A stretch of 64,000 nucleotides of DNA from Turbatrix aceti (taxonomy: Eukaryota; Nematoda; Chromadorea; Rhabditida; Panagrolaimidae). The notes beneath the pieces are model-generated. The model saw only the letters and a list, made by a program, of their open reading frames with translations, was not told the DNA's origin and made no database searches. The translations under genes were made by a program, and so were the position numbers. Numbering within the stretch: position 1 is the stretch's first letter; each line of letters begins with the position of its first letter. The stretch lies in NCBI GenBank assembly GCA_963969345.1, contig OZ017766.1:10230001-10294000 (forward strand), read 5' to 3'. Shown piece by piece: positions 12,979 to 25,300 of the stretch.

Positions 12979-12979
12979 A
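12974..12979 (+). terminator. Poly(A) signal overlapping the METTL2 stop codon
   Basis: GAATAAAG: the TAA of AATAAA is the stop codon itself, implying a very short 3' UTR. Confidence 0.5.
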
Positions 12980-13396
12980 GTCAAGGTTGGCTAATGAGTT
13001 ATGGTATTGCTTTTTCGTGGCAGGACAGGTTTTTTCGCGCAAGAGAAGAATTTTTTTCGTGGCAAGACCAAACTAATTTTTTTTATTAAAAATATCTAAT
13101 TTTTTTTCGTTACAAGACAAAATTTTTTCGTGGCCCGGGCCGTTTTTGGTTTTCAAAAAAAATCGAAAATAAATTTACAGTTACGGTATTTTTTTATCGT
13201 AACCGAAAAGAATTTTTTTATTTTTGTGTCAGGATCGGATTTTTTTCTTTTTCATGATAGGATTCTACTATTTTGATTTTTTAAACGGAAAACAAATTTT
13301 ACAGTGCAATATTAAAAAAATTACGGTATATTTTTTTCGTGGCAGAACAGATTTTTTTTTATTTCTACAAACATTTTTTTACAATATTTTTTGCAG
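12979..13396. other. Spacer between METTL2 and the first recognised NSUN5 exon
   Basis: About 418 bp. It holds several degenerate copies of a TTTTTTCGTGGCARGAC phrase and A/T tracts. The missing NSUN5 first exon may lie here, but none can be supported. Confidence 0.45.
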
Positions 13397-15594
13397 CAGA
13401 AAAGAAAGCTTCTTGTTGTGGCGTGCGGAACTCTGAAATGGAAAAATCAGTTGGAACAAATCCTGGAAGATGAGCGTGTGCGACCGCGACTTCTCACTGC
13501 CCCGGCAGTCAAAGGAAACTGGCATCTGGCACTTGTCATACTGTATGAACTGGTTCATGGCCGTGGCATGCGGATGCTAGGTCGCGATCTTCGACCGGCT
13601 GCCAGGCTTGTCAGGGAGGCTGTCACTGAGATCGTAAGTTGTGGGATTAAAAAATATGAAAAAACAACATTTTATGTATTTTTTTTCAATACATTATTTT
13701 TTTTTTATTAAAAAAATAATTTATTTATTTTTTAAAAAATTAATTTTTTCATTTTTAAAAAATTATTTTTTTATAAACAAAAAAAAGTTGGGGGATTAAA
13801 TCAAATATGAAAAAAAAATTTTTTTTATAATTTTTTTAAATGATTTTTTTTATTCAAAAAAAATAATTTTTTTTAATAAACTAATTTTTTATTTTTGAAA
13901 TTTTTTTTAATATTTAAAAAATTTAAAAAAAAACTTTTTTTTCAGAAATCTGAACTCGCAGCATCTGCAAACCCGGTCGAATCCGCCGAAAATATTTCGG
14001 CCACCCTTCCCCGCTACGCCAGGGTCAATACTCTGAAATCCACTCTATCAGCCGTCGTCGAGCAGCTGGCCGAAGAAGGCTTCAACGTCCGAACCAAAGT
14101 CAAGCCAAAGAAGTTCACAGCCAAGGCTTCGTCCATGGAAAAGAAAGACGTCATTGTCGATCCTCACGTCGATAACCTTCTCGTCTTTGCCCCAGCCATC
14201 GATCTTCACAACCATCCCCTCGTCTGCAACCACGTGCTCATACTCCAGGACAAAGCGAGTTGTCTACCGGCTTTTCTCCTTAATCCGGAGCCTGGGAGCG
14301 TGGCTTTTGACGCGTGCGCTGCTCCGGGTAACAAGACGAGTCACATGGCTGCTATCATGAATAATCAGGGGTGAGTTTGGGAAAATAGCAAAATCTGGCT
14401 TTTCGTTTTTTGGGGCGAAAAATGCGAAAATCGATTTTTTCGTGCCTCATTTTTTGCTCATAGCGGTTTTTCGCGCTATTTTATTACGTTACTTTTTGCG
14501 AATAACATTTTTTTGAGTTTATTTTGTTACTTTAGGTGCGCTGAATAACATTCGAATTTCGCTGTTTTATTACTTCTGTTTTTGGGAGTAACATTTTTGG
14601 TCGTTATTTTGTTACTTTGGATTTTGCGAGTAACAACTTTTGTCACTGTTTTGTTACGTTTGGTGCGTTGCATAACATTTTACAATTGCTATTGTATTAC
14701 TCCTGTTTTTTCGAGTAACGATATTTTTTCTTCTTTTGCTACTTCACTTTTTGCGAATAACAGTTTTTGGTGCAATTTTGTTACGTCATGTGTGCCGATT
14801 AACGTTCAAAATTTGCTATTTTGTACTTTTCTGTCTGCGAGTAACGATATTTTTTAGCCTTTTACGTTACTTTTTGTTGCATAAATTCGTTCATTTATGC
14901 ACCAAAAAGTTTATAAATTCGCCAACTGCAGCGACGAATTAGCAATACTTTTTTGTGTTATATTTTTGCCCAATTGAATCTAATTAATGAATTTTTTTCC
15001 AGAAGAATCTTCGCAACAGATCTCAACGACAAACGAGTCAATCTCCTTCGATCGAGGATGAAAGAAATGGACTGCAGTATCGTAAACGTCGGAAAAGGCG
15101 ATTTTCTCGCCATTGATCCGACTGATGACCGGTTTTCTGAGGTTCGTTAATTTTCTTTTGCATTTGATTGTTCTGAATTCTCACATTTTCAGGTGAAATA
15201 CGTCATTGTCGATCCTCCCTGCAGTGGATCAGGTATCGCTCGTCGCTCTGACTACCTGTCCGTGAAAGACAACGAAATGTCCGCCCAGCGCTTGGCGAAG
15301 CTCCACAACCTCCAGGTGATGCTACTCAAGCGAGCTTTTGCTTTTCCAGGTGTACAGCGCGTGGTTTATTCGACGTGCTCGATCCATGAGGAAGAAAATG
15401 AGCAGGTCGTTGGGGAAGTTGTTGAGTCGCAGGAATTCAAGGAAGGTGGGTTTGAGATTGTGGAAGCCCTTCCCACCTGGCAGCACCGGGGCGCTGAGGG
15501 TTACGATTTTTCGGAAAAAGTTTTGAGAGCCGATGTCAAAGAAGATCTGACCAATGGATTTTTTGTTGCTGTTTTTGGGAAAATGGAAGAGTAA
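13397..15594 (+). CDS. nsun-5: 25S/28S rRNA m5C methyltransferase NSUN5, N-terminus not found
   Basis: Exons 13397-13633, 13946-14370, 15003-15141 and 15193-15594 join in frame to about 400 residues (human NSUN5 429). Motifs in order: LPRYARVNTLKSTL; LILQDKASCLPAFLL; SAM-binding DACAAPGNKTSHMA; ATDLNDKRVNLL; motif IV DPPCSGSG; and motif VI VYSTCSIHEEENE, which contain the two family cysteines; then TNGFFVAVF near the end. NSUN5 methylates a conserved cytosine of the large-subunit rRNA and acts in the nucleolus. The first visible exon begins after TTTTTTGCAG and has no suitable start codon, so an upstream exon is missing from this model. AATAAA lies at 15654. Intron 2 carries repeat copy 7. 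Confidence 0.9.
14480..14885 (+). repeat. 43-bp palindromic-monomer repeat, copy 7 (NSUN5 intron 2)
   Basis: Complete copy in the opposite orientation to copies 1-6; the monomer order is exactly reversed, as expected for one element flipped as a whole. Confidence 0.9.
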
Positions 15595-15934
15595 ATTTTT
15601 GGGAGTTTTTGTCTTTTTCCCAAAGTTTTTGGGTGTTGTTGAGTTTGATAATGAATAAAGAATAAATTGTGAGATGAATCGGGAGCGAGGTGATAGCACG
15701 AGCAGCATTCCAGGTTGATAACACTCGCTAACAAACAGTAGCGAATTTTTTTGTATTACCTGACGGACGTGTTTTACGACCGACTACTGGGTGTGCCCGA
15801 AAAAGTATGATACAGATACACCAGCTACCTGGGCAGGTAGCGCTTACTACCTGAACAGTAGGCTGATTTAACGTAAAATTGTTGGTTGTCAGTTGTTGGC
15901 TGGTGATTTGATTTTGTTGTCGGAAGAAAAAAAA
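15595..15934. other. Intergenic spacer, NSUN5 to mucin-like gene
   Basis: Contains the NSUN5 AATAAA signals (15654 onward) and a short run of TACCTG/CAGGTA words at about 15755-15860. No gene is seen. Confidence 0.4.
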
Positions 15935-17389
15935 ATGAAGGTAAATTTTTTGTTACGACTTGGATTTGTTATTTTTGCCGTTGGATTGGTACTGTCGGCG
16001 CAGTGTTCTGAATTGGACGAAACAGGTGAAACCACTCCAGAAGCAGACAACGTGAACAGAAGCGTGTCATTTTCCGCGGATTGCACGGGACAAACTTCGT
16101 GTACATTCAAGTTTACGATCGATGAGGTATGTACTGTCACTTTTTTTACCCACAAAAAATGTCCCAACAATTTTGTTGTAAATAAAAAAATTAAATTTAA
16201 ATTTAAAAAAAAATTTTTTCTTTTTTTTCTAAATAAAAAAATTAAATTTAAATTAAAAAAAATTTTTTTTTTATTTAGAAAAAAAATGCCAACAATTTTT
16301 TTTCCAAATAAAAAAAATACGTTTAAAATAAAAATTGAATTTAAAAAAAAGATTAACGATAAAAAATATTTATTTCCAGAATCGTAAATTTTACGATAGA
16401 ATCCAATAATTTTTTGTTCATGTTTTTTTGCCCCTTACATTGAATTAGTCTAAAGCACGTGAATTAGATAACCTTCCGGTAACGGTAAATTTTATCATTT
16501 TTCTCACGGGTATTAATTTTTACATTTTTTGTCAGACATACTGTAAATTTTTTTATGGTAACGATTTCGGGTATCTCACAACGAAAAATACAGTACACCA
16601 AAAAAAATTTTGTAAAAGAGGTGTGTGAACGCAAATTTGATTATTTAATTTTAGGTCCTAGCACGAAACATCAACTCATCCGTATTCGAAGGTCTCCTCC
16701 GCAATCTATCGTATGCCATCGAAACTGTTCGAAATGAAACCACTGAAGTCGGAACACTAGCAACACAATACGAAGAAGTGAGTGAAGAATCCAACGTTGA
16801 ATGAAAAAAAATTGAACAATGTGTTTTTTTTTAGATTCTCGAACAGCAAGTTGAATTACTTTTAGGCCAAGTAGAAGGCCTGAACTCCAGCGTGGAGGGA
16901 AATTGGACTGATGTCACTGAACTTGAGACAAAAGCCGAAGCCCTCGCAAATCAGGCAGCCAGATACCTGGCTAGTGCTCAGTGCTTCCAGAATGCTTTGC
17001 AAGATTCGAATTACTGTGGAAATCTGGCTAATCCTCCAGCGACAACGACACAGGTTCCAACGACCTCGGTTGAGCCGGGAACTGGATCGACGGAAGAGGG
17101 AACAACTGGGACGACTCCTGAGCCTGCTACCGGGGAGACCACTGTATCTGGTTCAAGCACGGAATCGAGTCCGAGCACTGAAGGTGGAACAAGCGCCGAA
17201 CCTGTAACGACCACGTCAGGTGAAACTACGACTGCGGAATCCAGCAACGAAAGTTCACCGGCAACTGGAACTGAGGGATCTAGTTCAGAAGCCCCCGCAC
17301 CTTCTTCAGATACCACTCCTGAACTTGAAACAACGACAACAGCGAATTCAACTTCAAGTGGAGGTGAAGACGGTGGCTCCTACGAATAA
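15935..17389 (+). CDS. Secreted mucin-like Ser/Thr-rich protein
   Basis: Exons 15935-16126, 16655-16777 and 16835-17389, all phase 0, give 289 residues. Residues 1-24 are a clear signal peptide (MKVNFLLRLGFVIFAVGLVL then SAQC). A small cysteine-bearing segment (SADCTGQTSCTFKF) follows, then a predicted helical or coiled region (ILEQQVELLLGQVEGL). The C-terminal ~115 residues are rich in Thr, Ser, Glu, Gly and Pro (for example PEPATGETTVSGSSTESSPS), typical of O-glycosylated mucin-like stalks. There is no membrane anchor, so secretion to the cuticle surface or a lumen is likely. I do not recognise the family. The lengths and clean phases make the exon chain credible. A tandem poly(A) signal follows at 17462-17471. 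Confidence 0.75.
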
Positions 17390-17465
17390 AAGGAAACAAC
17401 ACCTTTTCTTCTAACCCCCTCCAACTTTTCGGTATCCAATATAAAGTTATGCGTTAGTAAAAATA

Positions 17466-17471
17466 AATAAA
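17466..17471 (+). terminator. Poly(A) signal for the mucin-like gene
   Basis: Two overlapping AATAAA hexamers at 17462-17471, about 75 bp past the stop. Confidence 0.5.
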
Positions 17472-17569
17472 ACTTGATGAATCGAATAATTTTTCTATAA
17501 GATTTTTTTATTTTTTCTGCCATCTGGTTTTCATGACGGCTGATCAAAAAAATCGGTATTTGCGAAGAA

Positions 17570-17965
17570 AACAGATGTTATAATAATACCAACTTCAGTC
17601 TATATGACGTATTAAAATAAGCACAAAAAATATTATTCGTAAAATGTGGAATAATAAAAAAGGTGAAAAAAATGTTATTCACAAAAAAACAAAATAACAT
17701 AATAGCAAACTTCGAATCTTATGCGGCACACCAAACGTAACAAAACAGTGTCAAAAGTTGTTACTCGCAAAATCCGAAGTAACAAAATAACGCCCAAAAA
17801 TGTTACTTCCAAAAACAGAAATAATAAAATAGACAACTTTCGAATGTTATTCGACGCACCCAATGTAACAAAATAGGCACAAAAAATGTTACTCTTAAAA
17901 AATGAAGTAATAAAATAGTGATCAAAAAGTGTTATTCCAAAAAAGTGAGGTAATAAAACAACAAA
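17570..17965 (-). repeat. 43-bp palindromic-monomer repeat, copy 8 (intergenic)
   Basis: Monomers GCGGCACACCAAAC, CGCAAAATCCGA, TCCAAAAACAGA, TCGACGCACCCAA and CTTAAAAAATGA follow in the standard order. Confidence 0.9.
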
Positions 17966-18787
17966 AAAAATATTACTACCAAATTTGTCCGAGCATTCTC
18001 GAAGAATACTTTGAACGTCATATCGCGCGCCAAAAATGCCGACTCTTTTTCTCGAACGGAAAATTGTTGCTCGATTCGTTTGAACGTAAAATTTTTCAAT
18101 TATGTCCTAAAAAATTTGTTGTGCTTTTTTTTCTTTTTTTTTGTCATCATGTACCGTTCAGTTTAGGGAGCGTTCACTCGATAACGAACTACGGCATGTC
18201 TTGGTCGGTGGTTGTTGTGGGGGTGGCACAACTGCAGTTGCAGCTGCCAGATCCATAATAGGCTAGGCCTAGCCAGCCGACTGGGTGCGCATAAAATTAT
18301 CCTCGCGCACTTAGACAGTCTCTATCGACTCAAAATGAGTTCATTTCCATGTTTGTGACAAATTTCAGTTTTCATGGATGTGCACATTCGCTTTTGCTTT
18401 TGCCTGCGTGTTTTTTGCTACGTTCACTTTTTTTCCCAAGCAGCGTGCACTCCCCCCTCCCCCTCCAGCCAGCTGCTTCGGCACTCTCTTGCCTCGAAAA
18501 TGCCGCCGACGACGTCCGTGCGGTTTTATTGACTTGCGAGAGAAAAAAAAAGCTGAAGTTTCTCCCGTTTTATGTATTTTGTTTTTGCATGTCTCGTTTG
18601 TCCGCTACAAGTCTCATCCCATCTTTATCCGCGTGTCTATCCCCCTTTCCTGTCATTTCTCCTCGTTTGCAGATCGCTCGATTTTCCGATTTTGACATCG
18701 GACTTTGTTTTGTAACTTGGCGTTTCTGACGGAGATTTTTTCTTCTTTGTTTTCTCAAAAAAAAGCAGTTCGAAAGAAGAAAGAAGA

Positions 18788-20388
18788 ATGGCGGCACTCT
18801 CGAGGACAGCGTTTTGCCTGAGTCGTCTCCTCACCCCTTCTCGGATGACCACCACCACGACCGGTGTTCGCTTCTACAACTCGACGAGGGATAATCTCAA
18901 GATCAACCGGAATACAAAGGTTCTCGTCCAGGGCATTACCGGCAAGCAGGGAACCTTTCATTCAGAACAGATGATTCAGTACGGCACGAATATCGTCGGT
19001 GGCGTGTCGCCGACCAAGGCCGGTCAAAAGCATCTTGGTGTGCCTATTTTTGGTAGTGTCAAGGTTGGTTTATGGTTTTTTTACGGGAAAAGTACGAAAA
19101 ATTTGTTACGTTCGCATTTTTGCCTAAAATTTTGAGTGTAATGTTTTTGTTACCTCACTTTTTTTGGAATAACACTTTTTGACTCTTTTTTATTATTTAC
19201 TTTACTTTTTGCGAGTAACATTTTTGGCGCCTGTTTTGTTACTTTAGGTGCGCTGAATAACATTCGAACGTTGCTGTTTTATTACTTCGGATTTTGCGAG
19301 TAACAACTTTTGTCACTGTTTTGTTACTTCACTTTTTGAAAGTAACACTTTTTGGGCTTATTTTGTTACTTCTGGTGCGCCGAATAACGTTCAAAAGTTG
19401 CTGATTTATTACTTTTTTGTTTCTCAGTAACGTTGTTTTTTTGGCGTTTTATGTTACTTTTGGTACTTTTTGCCTAAATTTGCTTTGTTTTTTTACGGTA
19501 TTTTAGTTTTACGATACTTTTGCCTTTTTTTGGCCTAAAAATCATCATTTTACCCCAATTTTTTTTATTTTCTGTATTTTTCTAGGAAGCCCGAGAGAAG
19601 ACCGGCGCCGATGCTACCGTCATCTACGTTCCCGCTTCCGGAGCTGCCGACGCTATCTTGGATGCCATCGATTCTGAGATCCCACTTGTCGTCTGTATCA
19701 CGGAACACATTCCCCAGCACTCGATGATCAAGGTCATGCAGCGCCTGAAGAAGCAGAACAAAACGCGTCTCCTCGGCCCGAACTGTCCTGGCATCATCAA
19801 GGCAGGTGAGTGCAAGCTTGGCATCATGCCTGGCAGCATCCATACCGACGGCGTCATTGGCATTGTTTCTCGCTCGGGTACCCTGACCTACGAAGCAGTC
19901 CATCAGACTACGGTCAATGGCCTCGGGCAGACTTACGGTATCGGAATTGGTGGTGATCCTTTCAATGGCACAAATTTTATCGATTGTCTGGATGTCTTCA
20001 TTCGCGATGATAATACCCGTGGCATTATCATGATTGGCGAAATCGGTGGTTCCGCTGAAGAAGATGCTGCTCAGTTTTTGAAAGAGAACAACTCGGGTGA
20101 TAATGCCAAACCCGTGGTTTCGTTTATCGCTGGCGTCACCGCACCTGCCAACCGACGCATGGGACACGCAGGTGCCATCATCGAAAAGGGCAAGGGTCTC
20201 GCCAAGGACAAGATTGAAGCTCTTCGCTCGGCCGGTGTCGTGGTCGTCAACTCACCTGCAGCCATGGGCAACGCCATGGCCAAGATTATGTTCAAAGGTT
20301 TGAGTGGGTTTCTTTTATCGGAAAAATTGTTGGGACAAAATTTAATTTATTTTTTTCTTTTTCTACAGAACTTCATCACCATTTCTGA
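18788..20388 (+). CDS. SUCLG1: Succinyl-CoA ligase alpha subunit, mitochondrial
   Basis: Exons 18788-19063, 19586-20297 and 20369-20388 give about 335 residues (human 346). An N-terminal Arg/Ser/Thr-rich mitochondrial presequence precedes [19 protein letters not shown], the CoA-binding domain. The ligase domain has [48 protein letters not shown] and the phospho-histidine segment [10 protein letters not shown]. The enzyme interconverts succinyl-CoA and succinate with NTP synthesis in the TCA cycle. The 3' end is uncertain. I prefer the short exon at 20369, giving FKELHHHF-stop, whose length past SPAAMG fits the family. A second acceptor at 21169 would give KGSSEAESG-stop (end 21194). Intron 1 carries repeat copy 9. 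Confidence 0.9.
19135..19460 (+). repeat. 43-bp palindromic-monomer repeat, copy 9 (SUCLG1 intron 1)
   Basis: Plus-oriented, with ACTTTAGGTGCGCTGA and TCGGATTTTGCG monomers. Internal monomers are deleted compared with copy 7. Confidence 0.85.
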
Positions 20389-22341
20389 AAAAAAAATACA
20401 TACAATCGTAATTGTAAGTTTTTGAATTGTAAGCACGATTTCAGTAATCGTAAATGTGTGCTTGCTTGCGTACGGTAGTTTTTTTTTTCTTGCTGTTGTG
20501 CTATTGCTTTTGCGACTAACGATTTTTTCGGAATAACGGTTTTTGGCCAAAAAAATTATTTTTGCTAACAAAAACTTTTGTCGCTGTTATAATGCGATAC
20601 TTTTTTTACGTTAGAAAAAATATTACTTCTACAAATAATTTTTTTCCTATTTTTGTTACGTTTCGTTCAAAAATTTGAAAGTCGCAATTTTGTTACCTCA
20701 CTTTTTTGGAGTAACACATTTTTGCACTATTTTATAACTTTTCATTTTGTGAATAACATTTTTGCGCTTATTTTGTTACTTTAGGTGCGCCGAATAACAT
20801 TCGAATTTCCTTGTTTCGTTACTTCTGTTTTTGTGAATAACATTTTTGATCGTTATTTTGTTACTTCGGATTTTGCGAGTAATAACTTTTGTCACTGTTT
20901 TGTTACGTTTGGTGCGCTGCATAACATTTGAAAATTATTATAGTATTACTTCTTCTTTTTCGAGTAACGATATTTTTTCTTATTTTATTACCTCACTTTT
21001 TGCAAATAACATTTTTTGTCACTATTTTATTACTTTTGATTTTAAGAATAACGTTTCTTGTCACTATTTTATTACTTTTTTGTGTTTTTTTTGCTTTTAC
21101 ACGCTTCTTTTTTGTTTTTGCACCTGCTTTAATTTTATTCTCTGACCGACCTGATAAACATTTTTTAGGCTCCTCTGAAGCCGAATCTGGATAAGAATAT
21201 GTATGCTTTTCACGTGATGGAACCTCAGCCAGACTAGCAATGAATGAATGACTCTTCTTATCACCCACCACACCACCTAATCCATCCAACTTGTCGAGGC
21301 AGACAATCGATTGCTCTCTTGCTTTCATGGCCATCCATCCACAATGTCATCTACACTGATTCATGAAATAACTCCTTTCCTTCTCCCGTGTTTTTTTATA
21401 TTTCTCCACTTTCATCCTTTTTTTGGTAACCGAGATGATGATTGATCTCTATCCATCCTTTAACTCAGTTGGCATCGTGTAGCTTTAGTAACGATGTATC
21501 GTAGTTGTCGTGGTAAATAAAATGGAATTCTATAGTTGAAGGAAAAAACGTGAAAAAATGGGGTGATGCATGTTTTTGAGGTTTGCGTGCTCTTACCACG
21601 AAAATTTTGGTTTGAAGTTTCACGTGAGCGCGCACGCGACTTTCTCATTTTTGTCATTTTCAGTTTTCTCTCTTCGATTTTTTGCTTTATTTATTTATTT
21701 TCGTATGTATTGTGTTTACGATTGCCATGGCTAACACCTGTTCGATGATTGCTTTGTGGTTGTTGAGTCGGACTGCTTTCATCCTTTCTTGGCTGTGTTT
21801 GCTCGTCTGTTGCTCGTTGCCAGGAGGCGTTTGCATTTTTTTGTTCTTGGGGTGCAACGCGACCAACCATCATCATCTGGGTGGAGGGAGGTGGGGGGTC
21901 CGGTCCGTAGTTTGTGCGCTCACTGCTTACCCGGCTGGTTCCGGAACACAGAAGCTGCAGTGCTGTGTCTTTCATCATTTTATTTTATTGTATTTTTGTA
22001 TACGCATCCCAGAAAAAAAAAGCTGATTTGTGTCTAAAAAAATAATTTGAATACACCCATCCTACCTGACTGCCTGCGGAAACAAAAACAAAAAAAAATA
22101 TTATTTTTTCTTCAATTCCTGCCGACACGACAGAAGACAACTCGACTCAACTGATTTTTGATTTGACTTTGATTTTGACTTTGACTTCATTTTTTGGATG
22201 AACTGACATCATTATTTTCACGTAACTGGTGTTTTGTGACGGATACGATACGATACAATACATACTACGATATATATATATATATTTATTTATTTGTGTG
22301 TGTTCATGGATTATTTTAGTGACGGGTCGCCGTCGTCGATT
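20389..22341. other. Region between SUCLG1 and the beta-lactamase-like gene
   Basis: Contains repeat copy 10, an alternative SUCLG1 3' exon candidate at 21169, and about 1 kb with no recognised gene. Simple sequence includes runs of GATTTTGACTTT (about 22157-22190) and (TA)n at about 22270-22286. Confidence 0.45.
20620..21075 (+). repeat. 43-bp palindromic-monomer repeat, copy 10 (3' of SUCLG1)
   Basis: Complete plus-oriented copy with the reversed order of monomers seen in copy 7, starting with an extra CTCACTTTTTTGG monomer. Confidence 0.9.
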
Positions 22342-25300
22342 ATGCGACTCAATGGAGTGTCGATTGTGGCACTCGCGATCGTGTTGATTGCGACGGCTGT
22401 TGCCTACTTGCGGTCTAAACGACTACCCGATGACGATATCTACGTCGATGGATTTGTGGATCCAGAATTTGAAAACGTCCGGGAGGCTTTCAAGTAAGTT
22501 GGTTCTTGACACGAAAATTAATAATAATATTCTCGGCGAGACATTTTTTTCGTTGCGAGGTCACTTTTTTTCAATTTGAATTCATTTTGATTCCCAACAC
22601 GAAAATCCGTTTTCGTTTCCTAACGTAAAAAACGGGGTCTCGTCGCGAAAAATTTTGTTTTACGAAAATGGATTTTCACAAATTTTTGTGTTTAAAAAAT
22701 CTAAAATTTTGTTTCCCAACACGAAAAGTCAATTTTTGCTTCGAAAAAATTTTTCGTTTTGAAGTCACGTTTTTTACGATTGAACTGATTTCGTTTCCCG
22801 ACACGCAAAATCTTTTTTTTCATCCAAAATTTTTTTTGTAAGAAAATTTCAATTTTTTTAGAGAAAATTTTGCCAGAGGCTGGGAACGCGACGGCGCCGC
22901 AATTGCCGTTTTCCACCATGGCAAACTCGTCGTCGATCTTTGGGGCGGATATGCCGATAAACAATCCGAGCGTCGATGGTCTCGCGATACCATGAGCATT
23001 GCTTTTTCAAGCACCAAGGTGAGTGGAGTGAGGTGAGGGGGAGTGTAGACGATGAATCACCTTCTACACCTCGCAAGGTGAAAACAAAATTTTTGTTCGT
23101 GTTTCCGTGTTTCACCTGTTGACAATTTCTTTTTCGATTTCAAAAAAAAACTTTACATAGATGAATCAACATTGTTGTTGACGTAAATCAATATACATAC
23201 ATACTTTGCTTTGTTTGTAGAGTTGAAGCAAAATGACGATTTTTTAACATCACATGAGCTTGGAAAGTAACGTCAATAGCATGATTAAAAAAACTCGTAA
23301 AAACATCTGCTGCACCAGCTTGAGAAAAAAATAAGTGTTCTTTTGAAAATGAGAGTCTTGGCTATTCTAAAAAACGAAACGTAAAAAAATGAATGTAATA
23401 CCAAAAAACAAAAAAAAATACTAGAAAAAAATACACTTCGTTTTTCGAAAAAAAAGTCTGATATCGCAACAAAATAAATAGTGATGACAGTAACCGAGTT
23501 TTTAATATTCTGATTAAATTTTTTGGAATATGCTGGCAAAAAACGTCGATTTAGTATANNNNNNNNNNNNNNNNNNNNNNNNNNNNNNNNNNNNNNNNNN
23601 NNNNNNNNNNNNNNNNNNNNNNNNNNNNNNNNNNNNNNNNNNNNNNNNNNNNNNNNNNNNNNNNNNNNNNNNNNNNNNNNNNNNNNNNNNNNNNNNNNNN
23701 NNNNNNNNNNNNNNNNNNNNNNNNNNNNNNNNNNNNNNNNNNNNNNNNNNNNNNNNNNGGCGGTAGCATTTATCTGCATAATTCGTGAAAAATATCAACT
23801 TACCACCCAGACCAACTTTTTGTGCAGTTGATTTTTTTTGCGAAATAGACCACACTGACAAAAAAGTGTCTGTTGTGCCGGTCTGACCACTAACCGAAGA
23901 TTATGAATGATGGCATTTTGGCCTGTGTTTCTGATAACTTTCTACTATTTTTTTATAAATATTTTTTATGCTTGCACGTTTCCAGGCCGTGGCATCTCTC
24001 TGCATAGCACTCCTCGTTGACAGAGGACACGTGAAATACGAACAAAAAATCATCGAATTCTGGCCTCAATTTGGAAAACATGGCAAGGATGTGATTACGG
24101 TCAACATGATCATGTCTCACACCGCTGGTCTCGCGCACCTCGATGAAGTCATTCACTACGAAGACGCTCTCAACCCAGAACGCATGGCTGAGATCATAGA
24201 AAATCAGGTGCCACACTGGACTCCGGGTGACAAGACGGGGTATCACGCGGTTGCCTTTGGCTGGATCGTGGATCAGATCGTCCGACGCACGGATCCTGAA
24301 CACCGGTCGATTGGAACATTTTTCCGCGAAGAAATAGCAGAAAAATACGATATTGATTTTCATATCGGACTTCCACTCGAACAGGCACATCGCGTCGCAC
24401 GTCTTCGACGTCCGACGGCATTTCAGAGATTTGACGAATTTTTGAGTCATCCGATGGCGGTTAATTACCTTCACATCCTGCAGGATGTCATGCATGACGG
24501 ATTTCTGACCAAGATGCTGAGAAATCCGGACTGGCTTCAGGGTCTTTTCCGGCTGACGCTCAATAATCCGGAATTGTTCATTCTGGAGCAACCCGCGGCC
24601 CTTGGCATCGGCACTGCCAGATCGTTGGCCAAGATCTTTGATATCATGCTGAAGGGAGATATCCTGTCTCCCAACACGCTCAAACGAGTTATCAAACCCA
24701 TCACTCGTGATTACGATATTATTACCGGAATCACTCTGTCGAGGGGTCATGGATGGACTTTTTTGAAGGAAAAACACGAAAATGTGAGTTTATACCCAAA
24801 AAAGTAACATAATTATGATTTCTGACTGCATTTAAAAAAGTTACTAAAATTAAAAACAGAAGTAACAAAATAACGACCAAAAATGTTACTCCTAAAAACA
24901 GAAGTAATAAAACACCGACAAAAAGTGTTATTCCAAAAAAAGTAAAGTAACAAAATAGTGATTTTTGAATGTTATTCGGCGCACCGAAAGTAACGAAATA
25001 AGCCGAAAAAATGTTACTCCCGAAAAATGAAGTAACAAAATTGTAACTTTTAGATACTATTCAGCGCACCTAACGTAACAAATTAACCGTCAAAAACGTT
25101 ACGTCTAAAATTCGAAGTAATATTTTACTTTCGATAGCAAAAAAAGTTGTTGTACATAATACTTTTTTTTATTTGGATTTCTCTGCGCACAATTTTTAGG
25201 CCAATATTTTTTTTTAATATCCGTATTTTTTAATCGTTATTAAAATAAATATTCTTCGTTCCAGGAAACCTTCGAAATCATCGGTCACGCCGGATTTGGT

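Larger units (their letters stand above)
17390..18787. other. Intergenic region upstream of succinyl-CoA ligase
   Basis: Holds repeat copy 8 and, from about 18,100, G+C-richer, CT-rich DNA next to the downstream start codon, probably its promoter and 5' UTR. No coding exon was recognised. Confidence 0.45.

Noticed and set aside
21438..22300. A protein-coding gene between SUCLG1 and the lactamase-like gene
   Set aside because: Open frames there are short, antisense pairs exist, and no splice chain or conserved motif could be built.
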